DNA of 64,000 nucleotides, taken from assembly GCF_017498525.1 (NCBI RefSeq), contig NZ_CP071796.1, positions 1,054,001-1,118,000 on the forward strand. Reading direction: 5' to 3'. The translations under genes were made by a program, and so were the position numbers. Shown here piece after piece: positions 51,685 through 60,861 of the stretch. The notes under the pieces are model-generated. The model saw only the letters and a program-made list of their open reading frames with translations. It was not told where the DNA came from and ran no database searches. Positions within the stretch are counted from its first letter, which is position 1; each line of letters starts with the position of its first letter. This stretch comes from Ottowia testudinis. GTDB lineage: Bacteria; Pseudomonadota; Gammaproteobacteria; Burkholderiales; Burkholderiaceae_C.

Positions 51685-52650
51685 ATGACCACCGCAACCC
51701 CATCCCAGCGCGCCGCCTGGCGCCGCGCCGCCCTGGCCGCCGCCTGCGCGCTGACCGCGGGCGCCGCCAGCGCCCAGACCGCCGCCAAGGCGCCGGCCGA
51801 CGCGGGCGAGCCCGAAATCGCCAGCTACACCTTCAATGGCGAGGTCAAGCTGTCCAGCGACCGCAAGACGCGCGGTGTGTCCGACACCTTCAACCGCCCC
51901 GGCCTGGAGCTGACGCTGAACGCCGCGCACGAATCGGGCCTGCTGGGCATGCTGCAACTGGGCACGGTCAGCAAGACCCCGTTCGCGGGCGGCAGCGGCG
52001 CCACGGTGGTGGGCGTGATCGGCTGGCGCGGCGGTAACCCCGAGGGCATCACCTACGGCGCCGCCATCGCCAACGAATGGTTCCCCGGCGCGTCGTTCAC
52101 CGCGCCGTCGAGCTTTGCCCTGCCGATGGACATCGGCCCCGACCGGCGCTCCAACTTCAACACCACCTACCTGGTGGGCGAGCTGGGCTACAAATACCTG
52201 ACGGCGCGCTACCTGCACGTGGTCAGCCGCGACTTCCGCGGCATCAACAGCGGCATGGCCTGCGGGCCGTATCTGGGCGCGGCGCAGACCATTGTCGCGG
52301 GCGGGGGCGACCCGACCAACGCGCTGATGGGCGCGGCCGGCTGCTACGGCAGCGGCTTTCAGAATTCGCGCGGCACGCAGTTGATCGACCTGGATCTGGC
52401 CTACCCGCTGCGCTCGGACACCAAGCTGATCGCGCACCTGGGCTGGCAGAACGTGCGCCACTTCAAGGATTTCAACACCGTGGACTACCGCCTGGGCGTG
52501 GAACACACGCGCTGGGGCTTCGTCTTCGGTGCCGAAATCGCCGGCGCCGCCGCCAAGAACCGCGACATGTTCATGGCCACCAACAGCAGCGGCAAGACGC
52601 GCCGGCTGGACACCACCAAGCTGATCCTCACGCTGGCCAAGCGTTTTTGA
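51685..52650 (+). CDS. TorF family putative outer membrane porin
   Basis: A 321-residue protein with a long signal peptide (ending GAASAQT near 31) followed by amphipathic beta-strands: YTFNGEVKLSSDRKTRGVSDT, LELTLNAAHESG, NFNTTYLVGELGYKYLT, and a C-terminal strand KLILTLAKRF with terminal Phe, the outer-membrane insertion signal. This is the layout of the TorF/Gcw_chp group. The substrate is unknown; being upstream of an aromatic aldehyde dehydrogenase it may admit aromatic compounds (inference). Confidence 0.85.
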   Translation: MTTATPSQRAAWRRAALAAACALTAGAASAQTAAKAPADAGEPEIASYTFNGEVKLSSDRKTRGVSDTFNRPGLELTLNAAHESGLLGMLQLGTVSKTPFAGGSGATVVGVIGWRGGNPEGITYGAAIANEWFPGASFTAPSSFALPMDIGPDRRSNFNTTYLVGELGYKYLTARYLHVVSRDFRGINSGMACGPYLGAAQTIVAGGGDPTNALMGAAGCYGSGFQNSRGTQLIDLDLAYPLRSDTKLIAHLGWQNVRHFKDFNTVDYRLGVEHTRWGFVFGAEIAGAAAKNRDMFMATNSSGKTRRLDTTKLILTLAKRF

Positions 52651-52706
52651 GCCGGGCCGCTGGCCCACGGCGCCGCACGCCATGGGCCAGCCACTTCGAC
52701 TCGATG

Positions 52707-52769
52707 AAATCATTTTTTGATAGCAATGAATTGAGCAAACACAAGCGCAAGCCGTGTGTTTGATTCATT
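52707..52769 (+). repeat. family 1 repeat, degenerate (copy 15)
   Basis: TTTTTTGATAGCAATGAATT then GAGCAAACACAAGCGCAAGCC. The right arm AAGCGCAAGC is retained. It lies between TorF and the aldehyde dehydrogenase. Confidence 0.5.
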
Positions 52770-52859
52770 TAAACCTTTCCAGCACCGGCGCCCGCGGCGC
52801 GTACCGTGCGCTTGGCCTACAGTGAGGGCCGTTGCCGCCGACGCTGAACACGCACCCCC

Positions 52860-54287
52860 ATGAACCCGACCCACGACAGCGCCCCGCCCGCCTTCGCGTC
52901 CTTGCAAGACAGCTTTGCCACGCTGCACGCCGCCAGCCGCGGCCAGGGCGCGCCGGACTGGCCCACGCGCGCCGCGCACCTGCAGCGCCTGCGCGCCATG
53001 CTGATGCAGCACCGCGCTGCCATCGTGCAGGCCATTGCCACCGACTTCGGCCAGCGCCCACGGCAAGAGACCGAGCTGGCCGAGCTGTTTCCCGTCGTCA
53101 CCGGCATCAACCACGCGCTCAAGCACGGCCGCCGCTGGATCGCGCCGCGCCGGCGCCGCACCGGCCTGTGGATGCTGCCCGGCGCCAGCCGCCTGCTGCC
53201 GCAGCCGCTGGGCGTGGTGGGCATCGTCACGCCGTGGAACTACCCGCTGGAGCTGTCGATCGGCCCGCTCACGGCGGCGCTGGCGGCGGGCAACCGGGCG
53301 TTGATCAAGCTGTCGGAATTCAGCCCCGCGTTCAGCACGCTGATGGCGGGCTTGATCGAGCAGACCTTCGCTGCCGACACCGTGCGCGTGATCGAGGGCG
53401 ATGCCGAGGTGGCGCGGGCCTTCAGCGCGCTGCCGTTCGACCACCTGCTGTTCACCGGCTCGACCGCCGTCGGCCACGCCGTGATGCGCGCCGCCAGCGA
53501 GCACCTGACGCCCGTGACGCTGGAGCTGGGCGGCAAGTCGCCCGTCATCATCGGCCCCGGCGCTGACCTGGCGCACGCGGCCGAGCGCATCATGGTCGGC
53601 AAGCTGCTCAACGCCGGCCAAACCTGCATCGCGCCCGATCACGTGCTGCTGCCCGCCGGCCGTGAAGACGACTTCGTGCGCCTGGCGCGCGCCGCGGTGG
53701 CGCGCCTGTACCCCAACCTGGCGCAAAGCCCCGACTACACCCGCATCATCAACGCCCGCCAGTACCAGCGTCTGGCCGGCTACCTGCAAGAGGCGCAGCA
53801 AGCGGGCACGCGCATCGAGCCATTGGCCGACGCGCCCGACGACGCCGCGCTGCGGCGCCTGACGCCGCGCCTGCTGCTGGCGCCGGCCGAATCGCTGCGC
53901 GTGATGCAGGACGAAATCTTCGGCCCGCTGCTGCCCGTGATTGGCACCGCCAGCGTGGACGAGGCCATCGCCCACGTCAACCGCCGACCGCGCCCGCTGG
54001 CGCTGTACGTGTTCGAGAAAGACGGCGCGGTGATCGACCAGGTGCTGGCCCGCACCACGTCGGGCGGGGTGACGGTGAACGACACGCTGCTGCACTTTGC
54101 GCAAGACGATCTGCCCTTTGGCGGCGTGGGCGCCAGCGGCATGGGCGCCTACCACGGCCAATGGGGGTTCGACGCGCTGTCGCACCTCAAGCCCGTGTTC
54201 ACGCAATCGATGCTGGCGGGCGTCAGTCTGCTCAAGCCGCCCTACGGAGCCACGTTTGACCGGATGATGCGCTGGATGATGCGCTGA
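52860..54287 (+). CDS. calB: coniferyl aldehyde dehydrogenase
   Basis: A 475-residue NAD(P)-dependent aldehyde dehydrogenase. VGIVTPWNYPLELSIGPLT starts the active site region, Glu222 in TLELGGKSPVI is the general base and Cys256 in NAGQTCIAPDH the nucleophile; QDEIFGPLLPVI follows. The overall shape matches the coniferyl aldehyde dehydrogenase group, which oxidises hydroxycinnamaldehydes to acids. The position before a benzoate cluster fits aromatic catabolism. Medium-chain aldehydes are also possible substrates. Confidence 0.88.
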   Translation: MNPTHDSAPPAFASLQDSFATLHAASRGQGAPDWPTRAAHLQRLRAMLMQHRAAIVQAIATDFGQRPRQETELAELFPVVTGINHALKHGRRWIAPRRRRTGLWMLPGASRLLPQPLGVVGIVTPWNYPLELSIGPLTAALAAGNRALIKLSEFSPAFSTLMAGLIEQTFAADTVRVIEGDAEVARAFSALPFDHLLFTGSTAVGHAVMRAASEHLTPVTLELGGKSPVIIGPGADLAHAAERIMVGKLLNAGQTCIAPDHVLLPAGREDDFVRLARAAVARLYPNLAQSPDYTRIINARQYQRLAGYLQEAQQAGTRIEPLADAPDDAALRRLTPRLLLAPAESLRVMQDEIFGPLLPVIGTASVDEAIAHVNRRPRPLALYVFEKDGAVIDQVLARTTSGGVTVNDTLLHFAQDDLPFGGVGASGMGAYHGQWGFDALSHLKPVFTQSMLAGVSLLKPPYGATFDRMMRWMMR

Positions 54288-54357
54288 TTCATGTTCATTC
54301 AATGAACATAAAATTAGCACGACATCATCTCTTCCCGTGCAGCGCCGGAGGCCGTCC

Positions 54358-56070
54358 GTGATCCCGCTTTCATTCCGCCCCCGCCTGATCGATTCGCTGA
54401 AAGACTACGACCAGGCCCGCTTCGCCAAGGACTTCGCCGCCGGGCTGACGGTGGCCGTGGTGGCGCTGCCGCTGGCGATGGCGTTTGCGATTGCCTCGGG
54501 ACTCAAGCCCGAAGCCGGCATCTTCACCGCCATCATCGCGGGCTTTCTCATCTCGGCGCTGGGCGGCAGCCGGGTGCAGATCGGCGGGCCGGCGGGCGCG
54601 TTCATCGTCATCGTCTACGGCATCGTGCAGCAGTACGGCGTCAGCAACCTGATCATCGCCACCGCCATGTCGGGCGTGCTGCTGTTTCTGATGGGGCTGT
54701 TCAAGCTCGGTTCGCTGGTGCGCTTCATTCCGGTGGCGGTGATCATCGGCTTCACCAACGGCATCGCGGTGCTGATCGCGCTGTCGCAGGTGAAGGACTT
54801 CCTGGGCCTGCGCATCCCCAAGATGCCGGGCGACTTCTTCGGCATTCTGGGCGCGCTGTGGGACCACCTGCACACGCTCAACCCGTGGGCGCTGGGCGTG
54901 GCGCTGGTCTCGCTGGCCATCATCATCGGCTGGCAGCGCTGGCTGCCGGCGCTGGGGCCGCGGGTGCAGTTCTCGGGCAAGCTCTCCAGTGTGCCCGGCT
55001 CCATCGTGGCGCTGGTTCTGGCCACCCTCGTGGTCGGCGTGTTCAAGCTGCCGGTGGAAACGATCGGCAGCAAGTTCGGCGGCATTCCGGCCGCGCTGCC
55101 GGCGTTCGCGCTGCCGGAGTTCACCTGGGAATCGGCGCGCTTTCTGCTGATGCCCACCATCACGCTGGCGCTGCTGGGCGCCATCGAATCGCTGCTGTGC
55201 GCGCGCGTGGCCGACGGCATGATCGGCGACCGGCACGACCCGAATCAGGAGCTGATGGCGCAAGGCGTGGCCAACTTCGTCACCCCGTTCTTCGGCGGCA
55301 TGCCCGCCACCGGCACCATCGCGCGCACCGTCACCAACGTGAAAAGCGGCGCCTCCAGCCCCATTGCCGGCATCGTGCACGCGCTGGCGCTGCTGCTGGT
55401 GATCCTGGTGGCGGCGCCGCTGGCCGGCTCCATCCCGCTGGCCACGCTGGCGGCCATCCTGATGTTCGTGGCCTGGAACATGGGCGAATGGCGCGAATTC
55501 GTGCACCTGAAGAACTACCGCGTGCCCTACCGCGTCACGCTGCTTGCGGTGTTCTTCCTCACAGTGGTGTTCGACCTGACGGTGGCGGTCGAATTCGGCA
55601 TCTTCGCCGCCTGCGTCACCTTCATCTACCGCATCTCCAGCCTGTCGCGCTCGGAACGCCTGACGGTGGCCGACCATCCCCAGCTGGCGGGGCGCGACGG
55701 CCTGCAGGCCTGGCGCCTGTATGGCGCGCTGTTCTTCGGCGCCACCAAGCTGCTGGAAGAACGCGAAGACCAGCTGCCGCCGCAGGTACTGGTGCTGGAC
55801 CTGAAGAACGTGATCTACATCGACTCGACCGGCGCCGAGGCGCTGGAGAACCTGCTTGCCACCTGCCGCAAGCAGGACGTGCGCCTGATCGTCAGCGGCC
55901 TGATGAACCAGCCGCTGGACATCGCCCGGCGCACCGGCCTGCTGGCCAAGCTGGCGCAGCGCAGCGCCAGCGACGTGCAGCCCGACGTGGCGCACGCCAT
56001 CGACGCGGCGGTGGCGGGCCTGCCGCCGCTGCCGGGCGATGCGGCCGAGATGGGCTATTCGGGCGCCTGA
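54358..56070 (+). CDS. SulP family anion transporter with STAS domain
   Basis: A 570-residue membrane protein: about twelve membrane segments (VAVVALPLAMAFAIASGLKP, IAGFLISALGGSRVQIGGPAGAFIVIVYG, and VNFVTPFFGGMPATGTIARTVTNVKSGA-type motifs) and a C-terminal STAS domain (about 445-550, VLVLDLKNVIYIDSTGAEAL). Such proteins move sulfate, bicarbonate or dicarboxylates. GTG at 54358 is preferred: GGAGG lies six bases upstream. A GTG at 54337 would add seven residues. Confidence 0.9.
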   Translation: MIPLSFRPRLIDSLKDYDQARFAKDFAAGLTVAVVALPLAMAFAIASGLKPEAGIFTAIIAGFLISALGGSRVQIGGPAGAFIVIVYGIVQQYGVSNLIIATAMSGVLLFLMGLFKLGSLVRFIPVAVIIGFTNGIAVLIALSQVKDFLGLRIPKMPGDFFGILGALWDHLHTLNPWALGVALVSLAIIIGWQRWLPALGPRVQFSGKLSSVPGSIVALVLATLVVGVFKLPVETIGSKFGGIPAALPAFALPEFTWESARFLLMPTITLALLGAIESLLCARVADGMIGDRHDPNQELMAQGVANFVTPFFGGMPATGTIARTVTNVKSGASSPIAGIVHALALLLVILVAAPLAGSIPLATLAAILMFVAWNMGEWREFVHLKNYRVPYRVTLLAVFFLTVVFDLTVAVEFGIFAACVTFIYRISSLSRSERLTVADHPQLAGRDGLQAWRLYGALFFGATKLLEEREDQLPPQVLVLDLKNVIYIDSTGAEALENLLATCRKQDVRLIVSGLMNQPLDIARRTGLLAKLAQRSASDVQPDVAHAIDAAVAGLPPLPGDAAEMGYSGA

Positions 56071-56079
56071 GCGCAGGCA

Positions 56080-56134
56080 CTATTCATTTGATAGCTGCTT
56101 GCGCTTGATGGACTGGCGCTGGTGGCTTATTTCA
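56080..56134 (+). repeat. family 1 repeat (copy 16)
   Basis: TTGATAGCTGCTTGCGCTTG then ATGGACTGGCGCTGG and a T-rich tail, right after the SulP stop. Confidence 0.8.
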
Positions 56135-56325
56135 TTTGTTTTTTGCGTGGGGACACCGACGGGGGTTCGAGGCAGATGGAGAGCGAGCGCGGCCCCACTC
56201 AAAACAAGGCCCGATCGCGGTTTCGGCGGCGCTCACGGCCCGCCACCGCTCATCAGGGCCGGCCGATGTGGGGTTTCGCTGCGCTCAACCCAATCCACGG
56301 GGGCTGCCACGGCGTGCGTAAGCTT
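56135..56325. other. gene-free GC-rich gap with small hairpin
   Basis: No convincing gene. It contains GATGTGGGGTTTCGCTGCGC then TCAACCCAATCCACG (56265-56302), a hairpin-like element of a type common between bacterial genes. The rest shows no recognisable feature. Confidence 0.45.
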
Positions 56326-56380
56326 CAATATTCATAGCTGCTTGCGCCCACCTGTCAAGCGCAAGCGGCCGTTTTGTCTG
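56326..56380 (+). repeat. family 1 repeat (copy 17)
   Basis: ATTCATAGCTGCTTGCGCCC then ACCTGTCAAGCGCAAGCGGCC and TTTTGTC. It lies after the bclA stop. Confidence 0.85.
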
Positions 56381-56397
56381 GTAGCCCGGTGCGGTGC

Positions 56398-57969
56398 TTA
56401 GGCGCCCGCCTGCTCGCGCAGCTTGAAGCGCTGGATCTTGCCGGTGGCGGTCTTGGGCAGGTCCGCCACGAAGGTGATGCCGCGCGGGTATTTGTAGGGC
56501 GCCAGGCGGTCTTTCACGAAGGCCTTGAGTTCGTCTTCGGTCGCGCTGGCGCCGGCTTTCAGCACCACGAAAGCCTGGGTCTTGGTCAAACCGTCGGCAT
56601 CCGCCTTGCCGATGACGGCGGCTTCGAGCACGGCGGGGTGCTGCACCAGGGTCGCCTCGACCTCGAAGGGCGACACGTAGATGCCGCTGACTTTCAGCAT
56701 GTCGTCGCTGCGGCCGCCGTAGGTGTAGCTGCCGTCGGGGTTGCGCACGTATTTGTCGCCCGACTTGGTCCAGCCGCCCTGGAAGGTGTCGCGCGTCTTG
56801 CTGCGGTTGCCCCAGTACATCATGGCGGCGCTGGGGCCGTGGATGTACAGGTCGCCCGGCTCGCCGTCGGGCACGGGGCCGCCATCGTCGCCGCGCAATT
56901 CGATCTGGTAGCCGGGCACGGGCCAGCCGGTGGTGCCGTAGCGCACCTTGCCCGGCAGGTTGGACAGAAAGATGTGCAGCATCTCGGTGGAGCCGATGCC
57001 ATCGACGATGTCGACGCCGAAATGCGCCTTGAAGCGCTCGCCAATTTCGGCTGGCAACGCCTCGCCCGCCGACGACACCAGGCGCATCGCCACCGCTTCG
57101 CGCGCGGGCAGCGCGGGGTGCGCCAGCATGCCGGCAAAGCCGGTGGGCGCGCCGAAGCACACGGTGGGCTTGAGGCCGCACTCGCCGCCCGTCCAGCGCT
57201 TGAAAGTCGCCTCGGGCGTGGGGCGCTCGCCCATCAGCAGCGTGGTGGCGCCCACGCTCATCGGGAAGGTGAGGGCATTGCCCAGCCCGTAGGCGAAGAA
57301 CAGCTTGGCGGCCGAAAAGCAGACGTCGCTTTCTTGCAAGCCCAGCACGCCCTTGCCGTACAGCTCGCAGGTCCAGTACGGGTTGGCGTGCGAATGCACG
57401 GTGCCCTTGGGGCGGCCGGTGGAGCCGCTGGAATAGAGCCAGAAGCCGGGGTCGTCGGCCGCCGTGGCGGCGGGTTTATCGGCGGGCGCGTGGGCTTGCA
57501 GGAAGGCGTCGAACTCGACCTCGGACGGGTGCAGCGGCGCCTGTGGCCGCGACACGATCAGCTTCTGCACCTCGTGGTCGCTCTTGACCATGGCGCTGGT
57601 CAGCGCCGGCAGCAGCGCGCCCGACACCAGCACCGCCTGCGCGCGCGAATGCTCCAGCATGTAGGCGTAGTCGTCGGCGGTGAGCAGCGTGTTGACGGCC
57701 ACCGGCACCAGGCCGGCGTACAGCGCGCCCAGAAACGCCACCGGCCAGTCGCAGCCGTCGTGCATCAGAACCAGCACGCGCTCTTCGCGCCGCAGGTACA
57801 GGCTGCGCAGACCGGCCGCCATGCGGCGCACGCGCTCGTCCAGCTGGCCGTAGGTGAGCGTGCCCTGATCGTCCACGAAGGCCGGCTTGGCGCCGCGGAC
57901 GGCGTTGGCGGCCAGCAGGTGGTCGGCAATGTTGAAGCGCTCGGGCGGCGGGGCGATGTCGGGGGCCAT
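56398..57969 (-). CDS. bclA: benzoate-CoA ligase
   Basis: A 523-residue AMP-forming ligase. The P-loop YSSGSTGRPKG (about 178-188) binds ATP, followed by DGIGSTEMLH, YWGNRSKTRDTF and KVSGIYVSPFEVEA; PKTATGKIQRFKL is the C-terminal hinge and catalytic Lys region. It converts benzoate, CoA and ATP to benzoyl-CoA, the substrate of the box pathway. It starts 226 bases from the divergent boxR, with AAGGAG before the ATG at 57969. The promoter and BoxR operator lie in between. Confidence 0.94.
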   Translation of the reverse strand: MAPDIAPPPERFNIADHLLAANAVRGAKPAFVDDQGTLTYGQLDERVRRMAAGLRSLYLRREERVLVLMHDGCDWPVAFLGALYAGLVPVAVNTLLTADDYAYMLEHSRAQAVLVSGALLPALTSAMVKSDHEVQKLIVSRPQAPLHPSEVEFDAFLQAHAPADKPAATAADDPGFWLYSSGSTGRPKGTVHSHANPYWTCELYGKGVLGLQESDVCFSAAKLFFAYGLGNALTFPMSVGATTLLMGERPTPEATFKRWTGGECGLKPTVCFGAPTGFAGMLAHPALPAREAVAMRLVSSAGEALPAEIGERFKAHFGVDIVDGIGSTEMLHIFLSNLPGKVRYGTTGWPVPGYQIELRGDDGGPVPDGEPGDLYIHGPSAAMMYWGNRSKTRDTFQGGWTKSGDKYVRNPDGSYTYGGRSDDMLKVSGIYVSPFEVEATLVQHPAVLEAAVIGKADADGLTKTQAFVVLKAGASATEDELKAFVKDRLAPYKYPRGITFVADLPKTATGKIQRFKLREQAGA

Positions 57970-58002
57970 GGTTGTCTCCTTTTTTTGAGAGGTTCAGAAC
58001 AG

Positions 58003-58086
58003 CCGGACGCGAAGGGCGCAAAGGATTCGCGAAGGACGCGAAAGAATTCAAAAAATTGGTTTCCCTTTTGCGCCCTTCGCGTCCGG
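58003..58086. repeat. family 2 inverted repeat (copy 3), bclA leader
   Basis: CCGGACGCGAAGGGCGCAAA on the left is matched by CGCCCTTCGCGTCCGG on the right, giving an almost perfect outer stem of 16 bp with inner A/T-rich loop. It lies in the bclA 5' untranslated region. Confidence 0.85.
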
Positions 58087-58163
58087 AAGTTGTGGTGGCG
58101 TTTCTTGTCGCGCCGCATTGATCTTCGCCAGCGCCCGTGGTGAAATGAACTATCTTGCCTGTT

Positions 58164-58191
58164 AGCATACATGCATTAAAGTGCATGTCAA
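58164..58191 (-). promoter_or_regulatory. bclA promoter with BoxR-type operator TGCA-N6-TGCA
   Basis: On the minus strand TTGACA (58191-58186) and TATGCT (58169-58164) are 16 bases apart. The spacer contains TGCATTAAAGTGCA (58172-58185), matching the TGCA-N6-TGCA operator known for BzdR/BoxR regulators. Bound BoxR would block the polymerase. Confidence 0.75.
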
Positions 58192-58194
58192 GTC

Positions 58195-59124
58195 ATGATG
58201 ACCGTTGAACTGACCGACATTCCTTCCCGCGCCGATACGCCCGCGGAGCCGCAACGCCACCCGTTTCTCGTCGCCTTGGGCGAGCGCGTGCGCACCTTGC
58301 GCGCGCGCCGGGGCCTGACGCGCAAGGCCGTGGCGCAGGCGGCCGATGTGTCCGAGCGGCATCTGGCCAACCTCGAATACGGCACCGGCAATGCGTCCAT
58401 CCTGGTGCTGCTGCAAGTGGCGCAGGCGTTGCATTGCGAGCTGAGCGAGCTGCTGGGCGACATCACCACCTCGTCGCCCGAGTGGTTGCTGATTCGCGAG
58501 CTGCTGGAGCACCGCAGCGAGGCCGATCTGCGCCGCGCCCGCACGGCGCTGAGTGATCTGTTCCATGCCCCCGGCGGTGCCGACCGCGCGCGCACCACGC
58601 GCCTGGCGCTGATCGGCCTGCGCGGCGCGGGCAAGTCGGCGCTGGGCCAGCGCCTGGCGCAAGACCTGGGCTACGCCTTCATTGAACTCAGCCGCGAGAT
58701 CGAGCAGTTCGCCGGGTGCAGCATCAATGAAATCCACAACCTGTATGGCACCAACGCCTACCGCCGCTACGAGCGCCGCGCGCTGGAAGAAGCCATCCAG
58801 ATCTACCCCGAGGTGGTGATCGCCACGCCCGGCGGCCTGGTGGCCGACGCCGCCAACTTCAACCTGCTGCTGCAACACTGCACCACGATCTGGCTGCAAG
58901 CCGACCCGTCGGATCACATGGCCCGCGTGGCGGCGCAGGGCGACATGCGGCCCATGGCCGCCAGCCCCGAGGCGATGGAAGACCTGAAGCGCATCCTGGC
59001 CGGCCGCTCGGCCTTTTATGCCAAAGCCGACCTGCGTTTTGACACCAGCGACCATGGCACCGAAGACGCTGCTTTCCGCGCACTGCGCGAACAAGTCCAC
59101 GCGGCGATCAAACATGCAAAATAA
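58195..59124 (+). CDS. boxR: benzoyl-CoA-responsive regulator BoxR
   Basis: A 309-residue regulator of the BoxR/BzdR group: an XRE-type helix-turn-helix at about 28-85 (ERVRTLRARRGLTRKAVAQ and SERHLANLEYGTGN) joined to a shikimate-kinase-like domain (about 135-305) with P-loop GLRGAGKSALG. In relatives, benzoyl-CoA binds the kinase-like domain and releases the repressor from TGCA-N6-TGCA operators. ATG codons at 58195 and 58198 both fit. It is divergent from bclA and followed by boxC. Confidence 0.93.
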   Translation: MMTVELTDIPSRADTPAEPQRHPFLVALGERVRTLRARRGLTRKAVAQAADVSERHLANLEYGTGNASILVLLQVAQALHCELSELLGDITTSSPEWLLIRELLEHRSEADLRRARTALSDLFHAPGGADRARTTRLALIGLRGAGKSALGQRLAQDLGYAFIELSREIEQFAGCSINEIHNLYGTNAYRRYERRALEEAIQIYPEVVIATPGGLVADAANFNLLLQHCTTIWLQADPSDHMARVAAQGDMRPMAASPEAMEDLKRILAGRSAFYAKADLRFDTSDHGTEDAAFRALREQVHAAIKHAK

Positions 59125-59137
59125 TTCATGAAATGGC

Positions 59138-59169
59138 TTGACTGCGGTGGGTGTATGAATTATTATTCA
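59138..59169 (+). promoter_or_regulatory. boxC promoter with dyad at the -10 box
   Basis: TTGACT at 59138-59143 and TATTAT at 59161-59166 with 17 bases between. The -10 box lies within the perfect inverted repeat TGAAT-TATT-ATTCA (59156-59169), an operator candidate. No TGCA-N6-TGCA site is present here. Confidence 0.65.
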
Positions 59170-59215
59170 ATCAGTTTGCTGATGAAGCACACCCATTCCG
59201 CAGGAGACGTCATTC

Positions 59216-60856
59216 ATGACCAGCCCCCAAGTCGAGTACTGCACCGACCCCAGCCAATACCGCCACCTCAAGCTGTCGTTTGACGGCGCCACCGCGCGCC
59301 TGGCGATCGACATCGACGAAAACGCCGGCTTGCGCCCCGGCTACAAGCTCAAGCTGAACAGCTATGACCTGGGCGTCGACATCGAACTGCACGACGCGCT
59401 GCAACGCATCCGCTTCGAGCACCCGGAAGTGAAAACGGTGATCGTCACCAGCGCCAAGGACAAGGTGTTCTGCTCCGGCGCCAACATCTTCATGCTGGGG
59501 GTGTCCAGCCACGCCTGGAAGGTGAATTTCTGCAAGTTCACCAACGAAACGCGCAACGGCATTGAAGACTCATCGAAACACAGCGGCCTGAAATTCATCG
59601 CCGCCGTGAACGGCGCCTGCGCCGGCGGTGGCTACGAATTGGCGCTGGCCTGTGACGAAATCATCCTGGTCGATGACCGCAATTCATCCGTCAGCCTGCC
59701 CGAAGTGCCGCTGCTCGGCGTGCTGCCCGGCACCGGCGGTCTGACGCGCGTGACCGACAAGCGCCATGTGCGGCACGATTTGGCCGACATCTTTTGCACC
59801 AGCGTGGAGGGCGTGCGCGGCCAGCGCGCCGTCGATTGGCGCCTGGTGGATGCAATTGCCAAGCCGCAGGTGTTCAACCAGAAAGTGGCCGAGCGTGCAG
59901 CGGCGCTGGCGGCAGGCAGCCATCGCGGCGCCAGCACCGGCGTGGCACTGACGCCGGTGGAGCGCGATGTCGATGGCGATGCCATAGACTACAAAAATGT
60001 GAGCATAACAATCAATCGTGACCAGAGGAACGCCACGTTTTTGATCAAGGCCCCGGCGGGCCCGCAGCCCAGCGACATCGCCGGCATTGAAGCCGCCGGC
60101 GCGCAGTGGTGGCCGCTGGCCATGGCGCGCGATCTGGACGACGCCATCCTCTACCTGCGCACGAATGAGCTGGACATCGGCACCTGGGTGCTCAAGACGA
60201 GCGGCGATGCCGCTGCCGTGCTGGCCGCTGATGCCACGATGGAAGCGCACCGCGACCATTGGTTCGTCAATGAAACCATCGGCATGCTGCGCCGCACGTT
60301 TGCGCGGCTGGATGTGTCCTCGCGCAGCCTGTTCGCGCTGATCGAGCCGGGTTCGTGCTTTGCCGGCCTGCTGGCCGAGCTGGCCTTCTGCGCCGACCGC
60401 GCCTACATGCTCGACGACGAAAACGCCGCCAGCATCACGCTGGATGCCTTCAACTTTGGCCTGCTACCCATGGTCAACGGCCAGTCGCGTCTGGCGCGCC
60501 GCTTTTACGAAGAAGCCGCCCCGATGGAAGCCGTGCGTGCCGCTGCCGGCAAGGCGCTGGGGCCGAAAGAGGCCGAAAAGCTGGGTCTGATCACCGCCGC
60601 GCCCGACGACATCGACTGGGCCGACGAAATTCGCATCGCCCTGGAAGAGCGCGCCGCCATGAGCCCCGATGCACTGACCGGCCTGGAAGCCAACCTGCGC
60701 TTCGCGCAAAACGAGAACATGCTCACCCGCATCTTCGGGCGCCTGACCGCGTGGCAGAACTGGATCTTCCAGCGCCCCAACGCGGTGGGTGAGCACGGCG
60801 CGCTGAAGGTGTACGGCAAGGGCGACAAGGCTAAGTTCGACATGAACCGCGTTTGA
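59216..60856 (+). CDS. boxC: benzoyl-CoA-dihydrodiol lyase (2,3-epoxybenzoyl-CoA dihydrolase)
   Basis: A 546-residue enoyl-CoA-hydratase-superfamily enzyme. Oxyanion segments are SAKDKVFCSGANIFMLG and FIAAVNGACAGGGYELALAC (about 127-146), with EVPLLGVLPGTGGLTRVTD after. It opens the ring of 2,3-epoxybenzoyl-CoA to a dialdehyde-CoA ester and formate. The size is typical for BoxC. AGGAG precedes the ATG at 59216. It is the first gene of boxC-boxB-boxA. Confidence 0.95.
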   Translation: MTSPQVEYCTDPSQYRHLKLSFDGATARLAIDIDENAGLRPGYKLKLNSYDLGVDIELHDALQRIRFEHPEVKTVIVTSAKDKVFCSGANIFMLGVSSHAWKVNFCKFTNETRNGIEDSSKHSGLKFIAAVNGACAGGGYELALACDEIILVDDRNSSVSLPEVPLLGVLPGTGGLTRVTDKRHVRHDLADIFCTSVEGVRGQRAVDWRLVDAIAKPQVFNQKVAERAAALAAGSHRGASTGVALTPVERDVDGDAIDYKNVSITINRDQRNATFLIKAPAGPQPSDIAGIEAAGAQWWPLAMARDLDDAILYLRTNELDIGTWVLKTSGDAAAVLAADATMEAHRDHWFVNETIGMLRRTFARLDVSSRSLFALIEPGSCFAGLLAELAFCADRAYMLDDENAASITLDAFNFGLLPMVNGQSRLARRFYEEAAPMEAVRAAAGKALGPKEAEKLGLITAAPDDIDWADEIRIALEERAAMSPDALTGLEANLRFAQNENMLTRIFGRLTAWQNWIFQRPNAVGEHGALKVYGKGDKAKFDMNRV

Positions 60857-60861
60857 AGACA

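Noticed and set aside
54370-55995. A 541-codon open frame on the minus strand
   Set aside because: It is the antisense shadow of the SulP transporter, very rich in His, Gln, Arg and Asp, without any recognised motif.
56136-56321. Small open frames between the SulP gene and bclA
   Set aside because: They begin inside a repeat, lack ribosome sites and have no conserved character.
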